Positions 1 to 5,080 of a stretch of DNA of 8,457 bases are shown here, piece by piece. Under the pieces are notes generated by a model, which was given only the letters and a program-made list of their open reading frames with translations, had not been told where the DNA came from and searched no databases. The position numbers were made by a program, and so were the translations under genes. Within the stretch, counting starts at the first letter, position 1; each line of letters starts with the position of its first letter. The stretch comes from an uncultured Bacteroidales bacterium (GTDB taxonomy: Bacteria > Bacteroidota > Bacteroidia > Bacteroidales > Paludibacteraceae): the NCBI GenBank assembly GCA_945949375.1, contig CAMFEN010000030.1, positions 1 to 8,457 of the forward strand, given 5' to 3'.

Positions 1-310
1 TGGCTACGGATACTTTCTTGACGGAAGACGGAGAGGCTTGCTTATCGTCTATTGGCTGCCCATCTTGATGGGTAGCAGATTGGTCTGCCCCACCTTGGTT
101 GTCGTAGCCTTCTTTGCGGATGGTCTTTACTTCGTCAGCCGGATATTGGAAACGGCTACCGGAGGTGGTCTTGATAATTACTACCTCTTCGTTCTGAACA
201 AGGATAGTGCCTTGTATCTCCTTTCCCGATTGGAGCACTACTACATCCGCCTGCGCCGTGATAGCGCAGAGCATTAGCAGAGATAATATGAGACGGCGAA
301 AGGGAAACAT
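1..310 (-). CDS. Small secreted protein of unknown function, N-terminal 103 residues
   Basis: This reading frame starts at the ATG complementary to 308-310 and stays open to the left edge, so only the N-terminus is visible. Residues 1-22 form a signal peptide: a basic FRR start, a hydrophobic stretch and an AQA cleavage site before DVVVL. The next ~45 residues look like a small beta-rich domain (VVVLQSGKEIQGTILVQNEE, then a FQYPADEV motif), and the tail is polar and low in complexity. I recall similar periplasmic or secreted proteins in Bacteroidales but know no function for them. The gene lies 55 bp downstream of the prenyl synthase on the same strand. I find no TANNTTTG promoter in the gap, so co-transcription is likely. 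Plus-strand ORFs over this area lack signal-like or domain-like features and are shadows. Confidence 0.72.
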   Translation of the reverse strand, partial: MFPFRRLILSLLMLCAITAQADVVVLQSGKEIQGTILVQNEEVVIIKTTSGSRFQYPADEVKTIRKEGYDNQGGADQSATHQDGQPIDDKQASPSSVKKVSVA

Positions 311-365
311 ATCAATTATAATAAGCTTTATTCCGCATGGTAATCTTCAAATTCCTGAATTATAT

Positions 366-1388
366 TTAGTACAGTCTGTTGATGGCATAGTTAAGCAGTT
401 GCAGGAGTGAGCCCTTGGGCGTCGGACGAGCGGTCATGCTGTCTGCTGTCTGCGGGGTATGGAAGATGTCAAGCAGCGCAACGGCTTGCGTGCGCAGTTG
501 CTCCATCTTTTGTTGGGTATATGGAATACCTTGGTAGCGCATGACAAACGATTTGATTTCCTCCTCTGCGTTGTGGGCGTTGATATGCTCATCGTGGTTG
601 GCTAAAGCCTCTGCCAGTGTGCGGATATGCTCCGCCTCTTCTCGTGGAGCACGCTGAAGCGAGATAATCAGCGGCAGGGTTACTTTGCCATCGCGGATAT
701 CGTTCATGGTGGGCTTGCCTATCTCTTCCGAGTCGGAATAGTCGAAGATGTCGTCTTTCATCTGGAAGCAAAGCCCGAAGAGTCGCCCGAACTCACGCAA
801 GGCAGTGCGTTGCCGCTGAGTGCATCCTGCCGACTCAGCGCCCGCCTCCATGCATGCCTGAAAGAGTTGGGCGGTCTTTTGGTCTATTATCTTGAAATAC
901 TGCTCTTCGGTGATCCACATGCTGCCACCCGCGTGCAGTTGCAGCAACTCGCCGGAAGACAGCATCTGCCCCAAGTGGGCAACAATAGAGAGTATCTTGC
1001 CGTTTCGTATGTCGGCGGTGATACCGATCACTTTGGCTAATAGGTAGTCGCCCACGAGTACCGCTACTTTGTTGCTCCATTGGGCTTGTACGGATGGTGT
1101 GCCGCGGCGCATAGGGGAGTGGTCAACCACATCATCGTGCATCAGCGTGGCGGTATGCAGCAACTCCAATGCTACGGCAGTCTGTAGCGTCTTTTGAGTA
1201 ACGGGATTGCATATCTTGGCAGCAAGGAGGGTGAGTAGAGGACGCAACTGCTTGCCACGATGTAGGGCAGTGTGCGTCAGCACCTCGTTAAGCAACGGGT
1301 TGTCGCTGCGGAGTGTGCTCTCGTAGAGTTGATCGAACAGAAGAAACTCCTGTTCAACGGGTTTGCGTATGAGCGATAACTTATCCAT
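366..1388 (-). CDS. Polyprenyl diphosphate synthase, long-chain type (IspB-like)
   Basis: A trans-isoprenyl diphosphate synthase of 340 residues that condenses isopentenyl diphosphate onto an allylic primer. It shows the family motifs in order: GKQLRP (45-50), first Asp-rich motif DDVVD (85-89) followed by RRG (94-96), KT (171-172), second Asp-rich motif DDIFD (212-216), and a GK...D...DGK stretch at 224-235. The fifth residue before the first Asp-rich motif is Ala80, inside HTATLMHDD. Long-chain enzymes such as E. coli IspB have a small residue there, whereas short-chain farnesyl and geranylgeranyl synthases often carry an aromatic one. The likely product is therefore the menaquinone side chain, although the exact length cannot be read from sequence. 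The start codon lies about 16 bp after a canonical promoter. A geranylgeranyl-using lipid synthase domain lies elsewhere in the window, but a direct metabolic link is only a guess. Confidence 0.95.
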   Translation of the reverse strand: MDKLSLIRKPVEQEFLLFDQLYESTLRSDNPLLNEVLTHTALHRGKQLRPLLTLLAAKICNPVTQKTLQTAVALELLHTATLMHDDVVDHSPMRRGTPSVQAQWSNKVAVLVGDYLLAKVIGITADIRNGKILSIVAHLGQMLSSGELLQLHAGGSMWITEEQYFKIIDQKTAQLFQACMEAGAESAGCTQRQRTALREFGRLFGLCFQMKDDIFDYSDSEEIGKPTMNDIRDGKVTLPLIISLQRAPREEAEHIRTLAEALANHDEHINAHNAEEEIKSFVMRYQGIPYTQQKMEQLRTQAVALLDIFHTPQTADSMTARPTPKGSLLQLLNYAINRLY

Positions 1389-1404
1389 AGAAATAAAACG
1401 GCTG

Positions 1405-1435
1405 CAAAGTTACGCAAAAAATACGATATACGCAA
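1405..1435 (-). promoter_or_regulatory. Bacteroidota-type promoter for the polyprenyl synthase gene
   Basis: Read on the minus strand, TTG (1435-1433) is followed after exactly 20 nt by TAACTTTG (1412-1405), matching the Bacteroidota primary sigma consensus (TTTG/TTG then TANNTTTG). Transcription should begin a few bases further on, giving a leader of roughly 10-13 nt before the ATG at 1388. The bases after the -7 element (CAGCC) are identical to those after the divergent promoter at 1473-1503. Confidence 0.82.
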
Positions 1436-1450
1436 GAAAATCGCACCTTT

Positions 1451-1481
1451 TTGCACAAAAACGCGCGCGAACTTGCACAAA
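1451..1481. repeat. Paired direct repeat TTGCACAAA in the divergent promoter region
   Basis: The nonamer TTGCACAAA occurs at 1451-1459 and again at 1473-1481, 22 nt apart start to start, about two helical turns. The second copy contains the -33 element of the rightward promoter, and the first lies between the two divergent promoters. CGCGCGCG (1462-1469) sits between them. This arrangement could be a tandem operator, but no regulator or functional evidence is visible and a chance repeat in a short AT-rich region is possible. Confidence 0.4.
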
Positions 1482-1503
1482 CGAAAAAAAAAGCGTACCT
1501 TTG
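1473..1503 (+). promoter_or_regulatory. Bacteroidota-type promoter for the DivIC-like gene, near-leaderless
   Basis: TTG (1473-1475), a 20-nt spacer and TACCTTTG (1496-1503) fit the Bacteroidota promoter. Only five bases separate the -7 element from the ATG at 1509. Since initiation in this phylum falls a few bases after the -7 element, the mRNA probably begins at or just before the start codon. The promoter also decides the start: the upstream ATG at 1472-1474 lies within the -33 element and would not be transcribed. Confidence 0.8.
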
Positions 1504-1508
1504 CAGCC

Positions 1509-1799
1509 ATGAAAGAGATATGGCTATATCGGTGGAAGAAATACGGCAAGTATGTGCTTGCGATTGCCGTTTTCGCGGTGGTGATGGTTTTCTTTGGCGA
1601 CCAAAGCATGATTAACTATGTGAAGCGTGCGCGTGAGATACACCACTTGGAGGAGCAGCGCGACTCCTACCGCGAGGGAATCCAAAAAGCGCGACACGAC
1701 CTCGATGTACTGCAAAATACCGACAGCCTTGAGCGCTTCGCGCGTGAGCAATACTATATGCACACCGAAAAAGAAGATGTGTATTTGGTGGAAGAATAA
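1509..1799 (+). CDS. Septum formation initiator family protein (DivIC/FtsB-like)
   Basis: A 96-residue bitopic membrane protein of the DivIC/FtsB family, which in other bacteria bridges early and late division proteins as part of the FtsL/FtsQ complex. A short basic cytoplasmic N-terminus (residues 1-13, with RWKKYGK) leads to one membrane helix (about 14-29), an extracytoplasmic coiled coil rich in charged residues (about 36-70), and the conserved C-terminal segment LERFAREQYYM (74-84) followed by an acidic EDVYLVEE tail. I place the start at 1509 rather than at the in-frame ATG 36 bases upstream, because that one precedes the promoter and would add a lysine-rich tail unusual for the family. 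It leads a likely operon with the 58-residue membrane protein and ruvC. No close family alternative is apparent. Confidence 0.9.
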   Translation: MKEIWLYRWKKYGKYVLAIAVFAVVMVFFGDQSMINYVKRAREIHHLEEQRDSYREGIQKARHDLDVLQNTDSLERFAREQYYMHTEKEDVYLVEE

Positions 1800-1816
1800 G
1801 TGATTCAAATTATACC

Positions 1817-1993
1817 ATGAGTTGGAGTAAGATACTTTTGATTGCGGGGGGCGTGGTGCTTTTGGTAGGTGCCGTGCTTAGTATCAGCGGCGTAGAGCCG
1901 TGGGCAAACTATGTGCTGATTGCCGGTGCGGTGATTATCATCATCCGAGGCGCCGTCCGCGTCCGCGAGAAAGACGACAAATCGGAAAAATGA
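1817..1993 (+). CDS. Small two-helix membrane protein, 58 residues, function unknown
   Basis: A short ORF from ATG 1817 to TGA 1993, 17 bp behind the DivIC-like gene. The translation begins MSWSKILLIAGGVVLLVGAV, continues with a short turn around GVEPWANY, then a second hydrophobic helix (VLIAGAVIIII) and a basic-then-charged tail (RGAVRVREKDDKSEK). Two strong hydrophobic segments in 58 residues, positive charges just after the second helix and the tight spacing make a real gene likely. Helix-rich small proteins of this kind are common in Bacteroidales operons, and I cannot assign a function. Its position invites, but does not prove, a link to the division complex. Its stop codon lies inside the left copy of the 10-bp duplication that brackets the segment before ruvC. 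Confidence 0.72.
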   Translation: MSWSKILLIAGGVVLLVGAVLSISGVEPWANYVLIAGAVIIIIRGAVRVREKDDKSEK

Positions 1994-2087
1994 AACCACC
2001 GGGTACGCAGGCGTCCCGCCTGCTTTGGCACTGAGGACGCAGATGTCTCAACCGCGGTAAACTTGGAACTTGAAACTTGAAACCACC
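1991..2087. repeat. Hairpin-rich inserted segment bounded by a 10-bp direct duplication
   Basis: TGAAACCACC occurs exactly at 1991-2000 and at 2078-2087. Between the copies lie a perfect 7-bp hairpin with a 3-nt loop (GCAGGCG at 2007-2013, CGCCTGC at 2017-2023), a second stem with one bulged base (2032-2038 with 2045-2050), the 8-bp palindrome ACCGCGGT (2051-2058), and three heptamers (2061-2081). Deleting one duplicate with the intervening 77 bases would leave TGA-AACCACCCA-ATG, a 9-nt operon junction. The arrangement is what a small non-autonomous element with a target-site duplication would leave, but no terminal inverted repeats are evident and no second copy lies in the window. Confidence 0.55.
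2061..2081. repeat. Heptamer repeat, three ACTTGRA units
   Basis: Three tandem 7-nt units lie directly upstream of ruvC: ACTTGGA (2061-2067), ACTTGAA (2068-2074), ACTTGAA (2075-2081). The reverse complement of the unit, TTCAAGT, resembles the CTCAACT units at 6721-6747, so this may be the same repeat family in the opposite orientation. Confidence 0.6.
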
Positions 2088-2089
2088 CA

Positions 2090-2701
2090 ATGGACACTTG
2101 TCGCATATTAGGGATTGACCCGGGAACGCTGTTTATGGGCTATGCGTTGCTGGATGTGAAGGGTAAGCAGGCTTCAATAGTGGATTTCGGCGTATTGGAT
2201 GTGCATAAGTTAGACGGACAGTACGCGAGACTACAAAAAGAATTCTTCTTCCTGCAAGACCTTATTGACCGACAACATCCGACCACGCTCGCCATTGAGA
2301 CACAGTTCGTGGATAAGAACCCTCAGACGATGATTAAGATTGTGCACGCGCAGGGTGTGGCTATAGCCGCTGCACTAAGCCGAGACCTGCCTATCAATGA
2401 GTACTCGCCGATGAAAATCAAGATGGCGATTACGGGCAACGGACATGCCACCAAAGAGCAGGTTGCCGATATGCTCCAACGATTCCTGCATATCCCCGCC
2501 GAGCAGATGCCTAAGAAACTGGATGCCACAGATGCGCTCGCCATCGCCTACTGCCATTTCCTGCAACGCGGGCTGCCGCTCAGTGATGAGCATGGGGCGA
2601 AAGATTGGACGACCTTCGCCAAGCGCAAAGGACTGGCGACCACAGCGGCAACCACTCCCAATGAAAGGCTATTGGCTGCCCTCAAAGGGGCGAAAAAATG
2701 A
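2090..2701 (+). CDS. ruvC: Crossover junction endodeoxyribonuclease RuvC
   Basis: RuvC resolves Holliday junctions by paired symmetric nicks, working with RuvAB as a homodimer on DNA. The four acidic catalytic residues of the RNase H-like fold are present: Asp10 in GIDPG, Glu70 in LAIET, and Asp145 and Asp148 in LDATDALAIAYCH, matching E. coli Asp7, Glu66, Asp138 and Asp141. Lys111 and Lys122 match the DNA-contacting Lys107 and Lys118. At 203 residues it is longer than the 173-residue E. coli protein. The extra length is a C-terminal tail (from about 164) that is basic and Ala/Thr-rich near its end. The ATG at 2090 puts GIDPG at the normal position near the N-terminus. It follows the DivIC-like gene and the 58-residue membrane protein after a 96-bp gap that appears to be an insertion, and no promoter is seen in the gap. 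Confidence 0.96.
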   Translation: MDTCRILGIDPGTLFMGYALLDVKGKQASIVDFGVLDVHKLDGQYARLQKEFFFLQDLIDRQHPTTLAIETQFVDKNPQTMIKIVHAQGVAIAAALSRDLPINEYSPMKIKMAITGNGHATKEQVADMLQRFLHIPAEQMPKKLDATDALAIAYCHFLQRGLPLSDEHGAKDWTTFAKRKGLATTAATTPNERLLAALKGAKK

Positions 2702-2728
2702 CAAAAAGTGTACAATTTGCAAAAAATG

Positions 2729-2746
2729 ATACCTAATTCTTGGTAT
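2729..2746. promoter_or_regulatory. Inverted repeat overlapping the ferredoxin promoter
   Basis: ATACC (2729-2733) and GGTAT (2742-2746) form a perfect 5-bp inverted repeat with an 8-nt centre, extendable by a G-T pair. The right arm overlaps the -33 element at 2740-2742. This could be an operator for a dimeric repressor. It lacks a T-tract, so it is not a convincing terminator for ruvC. A five-base arm can arise by chance. Confidence 0.35.
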
Positions 2747-2770
2747 TCTCAAAAAATAGTTGTACCTTTG
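2740..2770 (+). promoter_or_regulatory. Bacteroidota-type promoter for the ferredoxin gene
   Basis: TTG (2740-2742), 20 nt and TACCTTTG (2763-2770) match the consensus. Transcription from here would give a leader of roughly 75-80 nt before the ATG at 2855. The second half of that leader is very AU-rich, a feature associated with efficient translation in Bacteroidota, where Shine-Dalgarno sequences are often missing. It isolates the ferredoxin as its own unit, closed by the terminator at 3049-3080. Confidence 0.82.
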
Positions 2771-2779
2771 CACCACTTT

Positions 2780-2807
2780 CCAACACGCAGTTCCCAACAC
2801 GGAGCGA
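2780..2807. repeat. 14-nt-period repeat in the ferredoxin leader
   Basis: CCAACACG occurs at 2780-2787 and at 2794-2801, 14 nt apart, with further partial matches between units. The period is twice the 7 nt seen in the other boundary repeats and the unit shares the CAAC core, so it may be a degenerate member of that family. The second copy can also pair imperfectly with CGTGGTT just downstream (2810-2816), giving a weak leader hairpin. Confidence 0.4.
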
Positions 2808-2854
2808 AGCGTGGTTAAATAGTTTATTAACTAACTTTATAAAATTCAACTATT

Positions 2855-3019
2855 ATGGCTTACGTAATTTCTGACGAATGTATCGCTTGCGGTACTTGTA
2901 TTGATGAATGCCCGATGGGTGCTATCTCCGAGGGCGAGCACTATTCTATTGATCCTGAGGTTTGCACCGAGTGCGGCACTTGCGCAGATGTTTGCCCCAG
3001 CGGCGCAATCAGCAAGTAA
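2855..3019 (+). CDS. 2[4Fe-4S] ferredoxin, clostridial type
   Basis: A 54-residue soluble electron carrier with two four-cysteine cluster motifs: Cys9, Cys12, Cys15 with Cys19-Pro20, and Cys37, Cys40, Cys43 with Cys47-Pro48. In this fold the last cysteine of each motif ligates the opposite cluster. The two halves are clearly related to one another (C-x-x-C-G-T-C, then C-P-x-G-A-I-S), as expected of this internally duplicated family. Such proteins accept low-potential electrons, for example from pyruvate:ferredoxin oxidoreductase in anaerobes, so the gene supports an anaerobic host. It has its own promoter, an AU-rich leader and a strong terminator, consistent with high, independent expression. 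Length, cysteine spacing and start are all typical for the family. Confidence 0.97.
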   Translation: MAYVISDECIACGTCIDECPMGAISEGEHYSIDPEVCTECGTCADVCPSGAISK

Positions 3020-3048
3020 ATAGCAATGCCGTTTTGAATGGTTTTCGG

Positions 3049-3080
3049 AAAAAGAGGCTGCTTGGCGGTCTCTTTTTTCT
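3049..3080 (+). terminator. Intrinsic terminator after the ferredoxin gene
   Basis: A 13-bp stem (3049-3061 with 3065-3077, including two G-T pairs) closes a 3-nt TTG loop, with the descending arm running into a T-rich stretch (3073-3080). The A-rich ascending arm gives a weaker T-tract for the opposite strand too. It lies 30 bp after the ferredoxin stop codon and separates it from gldD. Confidence 0.85.
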
Positions 3081-3133
3081 TATCCTTAAATTAATTGTTG
3101 ATGTCGCTCTCTGTCATCTTTTTTGGAAAATGC

Positions 3134-3164
3134 TTGCGTATGTCCTAAAAAAAGTGTAATTTTG
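3134..3164 (+). promoter_or_regulatory. Bacteroidota-type promoter for gldD and the fusion gene
   Basis: TTG (3134-3136), 20 nt and TAATTTTG (3157-3164) match the consensus. The ATG of gldD is at 3187, so the leader would be about 15-18 nt. Because gldD overlaps the next gene, this promoter should also drive the lipid-synthase/TadA fusion, for which no nearer promoter is seen. Confidence 0.8.
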
Positions 3165-3186
3165 CGCCGTTAATCTTTCAAACAAA

Positions 3187-3768
3187 ATGTCAAAACGGTT
3201 TTTCTATATCTCTTTCTTGTTCTTTTTAATCCTTGGCGTCAGCGGTTGCCGGCGTGTGCCGGTGCCAAAGCCTTATGGCTATGTGCGGCTGACCATGCCC
3301 GATACTTGCTATGCGAACGCTGTGCCCGCAGGGTATCCGTATCGCTTTGATGTGTCGTGCAACGCAGAGGTGTTGCCTGTTCGCGGCGAGCATGGGGAGC
3401 GGTATTGGATAGATCTGCATTATCCTGCGCTGAACGCTACGGTGCATTGCTCCTACCAGCCCGTGCAAGGGAACTTGCGCGAACTGACGGACGATGCCAT
3501 CCGCTTTGTATATCGCCATGCATCGCACGCTTCGTCTATCCCCGAGCGAGGCTACGAGAATACGGAAACGCGGGTGTATGGCGTATTGTTTGATTTAGAG
3601 GGGAATACCGCGTCTTCCATGCAGTTTTTCGTAACCGACAGCCTGCACCATTTCTTCCGCGCGGCGGCGTATTGCGACTGTGTGCCCAACGCCGACTCGT
3701 TGGCGCCTGTATATGATTACCTGCACAAGGATGTTGTGCGTTTAGTGGAGAGTTTTGAATGGAGGTAA
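3187..3768 (+). CDS. gldD: Gliding motility lipoprotein GldD
   Basis: A 193-residue lipoprotein. The signal peptide (1-20) ends in the lipobox V-S-G-C, so Cys21 is the probable lipidation site. The mature part carries features I recognise from GldD: a PKPYGYVRL start (28-35), the YWIDLHYPALNATVHCSYQPV stretch (73-93), a YGVLFDLEGNTASSMQFFVTD core (131-151), and a C-terminal DYLHKDVVRLVESFEW. In Flavobacterium johnsoniae GldD is required for gliding and is linked to the type IX secretion machinery. In non-gliding Bacteroidales it probably has an envelope role, which is inference. In many Bacteroidota gldD sits with mutY, ssb and gldE, none of which is visible here. Its last codons overlap the start of the following gene by 10 bp, so translational coupling is likely. 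Confidence 0.9.
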   Translation: MSKRFFYISFLFFLILGVSGCRRVPVPKPYGYVRLTMPDTCYANAVPAGYPYRFDVSCNAEVLPVRGEHGERYWIDLHYPALNATVHCSYQPVQGNLRELTDDAIRFVYRHASHASSIPERGYENTETRVYGVLFDLEGNTASSMQFFVTDSLHHFFRAAAYCDCVPNADSLAPVYDYLHKDVVRLVESFEWR

Positions 3769-4973
3769 TGCACTATATAGCAGCGGCGAAGGTGGAGCAA
3801 CGGAAGTTGTTTGCATGGCTGGTAGATCCGGAGAAAGCGGAGGAGCTTTTTGCCGCGGGCAAGATGCCCGCGTCCTCGGGGAATATGCTGATATTTGTGG
3901 GGGGAAGCAGTGGCGGTGAGCAGACTGAGAAGGTAGTGAGGCAGTTAAGAGCGCAATACGATGTGCCGGTGGTGCTGTTCCCTGGCAACGTCAGCCAAGT
4001 AACGGCAGAGGCAGATGCCTTGCTCTTTCTGTCGCTCCTGTCGGGGCGCAATGCAGAGATGTTGGTGGGACAACAGGTGCGTGCGGCTGAGGCGGTCAAG
4101 CAGGCAGCGATAGAGACGATACCGATGGGGTATATCCTCGTGGACGGCGGCAGAGAGACGGCAGTGGCGCGGGTGTCGGGTACCCGACCGATAGCGCAAG
4201 AGTCATTGGATGAGATAGTGCATACCGCCATGGCAGCGGAGATGATGGGCAAGCAGTTGGTGTATCTGGAAGCAGGCAGCGGCGCTTTACAGCCCGTGCG
4301 CGAGGAGGTGATTCGTGCAGTGAGGGCGGCTATTTCGTGTCCGCTGATTGTGGGCGGCGGTATCCGTTCAATTGAGGAGATGCAGTGTGCCTACCACGCC
4401 GGCGCTGACATTGTGGTGGTAGGCAATTGGCTCGAAGAGCACCCCGAGGAATTGCAGAAGTTCGTGGAAGGAGCAGTGGGCAAGGAGCAAAGACTCAAGA
4501 CACTCAATCCTCAACACACAATCCTCAACGCTCAACCCTCTTCAGACGATGAACGCTATATGGGGATGGCGTTGCGCGAAGCGGAGAAAGCATATGAGGC
4601 AGGAGAGGTGCCCGTGGGTTGTGTAGTGGTGGCGCAAGGACAGGTGATAGGCAGAGGACACAACTTGACGGAGACCCTGCAAGATATTACTGCACATGCC
4701 GAGATGCAGGCTTTGACTGCCGCTGCGCAGACCATTGGTGGGAAGTATTTGCAAGACGCAGCGCTATATGTTACTGTGGAACCCTGCGTTATGTGTGCAG
4801 GGGCAATAGGATGGGCGCAGGTGAAGCGGGTGGTGTACGGTTGTGCGGATGAGAAACGCGGATTCATGCGTTTGGCGCCCCAAGCCCTGCACGCCAAAGC
4901 CACCGTGGTAAGCGGTGTCTGCGAAGACGAATGCAGACAACTCATGCAAGACTTTTTCAAGAAGAAACGTTGA
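3759..4973 (+). CDS. tadA: Fusion: geranylgeranylglyceryl-phosphate synthase family domain plus tRNA adenosine deaminase TadA
   Basis: One 404-codon frame encodes two unrelated enzymes. Residues ~1-245 are a GGGP-synthase/PcrB-type TIM barrel, which joins a polyprenyl diphosphate to sn-glycerol-1-phosphate in archaeal-type ether lipid synthesis: WLVDPEK with Asp23, the phosphate loop VGGSSGG (47-53), YLEAGSGA (169-176), VGGGIRS (198-204) and GNWLEE (222-227). Residues ~263-404 are TadA, which makes inosine at the tRNA wobble position: EVPVG, HAE (His313, Glu315) and PCVMC (Cys343, Cys346), the zinc ligands and proton shuttle, all intact. The linker (~246-262) is encoded by the heptamer repeat. 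The TadA part has no in-frame ATG before residue 268, so fusion is the plain reading. A one-base sequence error near 4552 or internal initiation at 4560 is the alternative. The start may be 3759 or 3768, both overlapping the end of gldD. Confidence 0.9.
   Translation: MEVMHYIAAAKVEQRKLFAWLVDPEKAEELFAAGKMPASSGNMLIFVGGSSGGEQTEKVVRQLRAQYDVPVVLFPGNVSQVTAEADALLFLSLLSGRNAEMLVGQQVRAAEAVKQAAIETIPMGYILVDGGRETAVARVSGTRPIAQESLDEIVHTAMAAEMMGKQLVYLEAGSGALQPVREEVIRAVRAAISCPLIVGGGIRSIEEMQCAYHAGADIVVVGNWLEEHPEELQKFVEGAVGKEQRLKTLNPQHTILNAQPSSDDERYMGMALREAEKAYEAGEVPVGCVVVAQGQVIGRGHNLTETLQDITAHAEMQALTAAAQTIGGKYLQDAALYVTVEPCVMCAGAIGWAQVKRVVYGCADEKRGFMRLAPQALHAKATVVSGVCEDECRQLMQDFFKKKR
4494..4544. repeat. Heptamer repeat encoding the fusion linker
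   Basis: Seven 7-nt units with one 2-nt interruption: CTCAAGA (4494-4500), then CTCAATC, CTCAACA, CACAATC, CTCAACG, CTCAACC and CTCTTCA (4503-4544). Because 7 is not a multiple of 3, the peptide repeats every three units: LNPQHTI is followed by LNAQPSS. The segment has no stop codon in any of its three forward frames, since every T is followed by C or T. It resembles the intergenic repeat at 6721-6747 far more than any protein-coding sequence. Confidence 0.8.
4560..4973 (+). other. tadA: TadA domain with possible internal start
   Basis: This marks the deaminase part measured from the first in-frame ATG (residue 268 of the fusion, with a second at 270). Translation starting here would give a 137-residue TadA beginning MGMALREAEKAY, missing only about five residues compared with the usual N-terminus, where DDERY aligns with the family. 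No TANNTTTG promoter or ribosome-binding site is evident just upstream. An ATG at 4549 is in another frame and ends after about 25 codons, but would join this frame if one base were added near 4552. Confidence 0.35.
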
Positions 4974-5080
4974 TAATTGCGTGTGAATCGCAGAGAAATT
5001 GTTTAGCATATTAATCAATAATGCCTCTTAAAATCTGAAGAAAAAAATATAGCAATACTACCAAAATAAAACCGATAAAT

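Noticed and set aside
38..410. Two plus-strand ORFs at the left edge
   Set aside because: The minus strand there encodes a signal peptide and a coherent secreted protein start, while the plus-strand translations have no domain logic and one overlaps the end of the prenyl synthase gene.
1473..1508. A longer N-terminus for the DivIC-like protein
   Set aside because: The 12 extra codons begin in the promoter -33 element and encode a lysine-rich stretch derived from the A-rich spacer.
2962..3159. A 65-codon plus-strand ORF after the ferredoxin
   Set aside because: It starts inside the ferredoxin gene in another frame and runs through the strong terminator and into the gldD promoter.
3761..3766. 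GGAGGT as a Shine-Dalgarno site for the fusion gene
   Set aside because: It encodes the last residues of GldD, lies after the ATG at 3759 and is too close to the ATG at 3768. Bacteroidota also make little use of such sites.
3773..4252. A 159-codon antisense ORF in the GGGP-synthase region
   Set aside because: It is a shadow of a gene with clear catalytic motifs and has no recognisable features of its own.
5006..5024. Possible terminator after the fusion gene
   Set aside because: The stem is AT-rich, has a bulge and is not followed by a T-tract.
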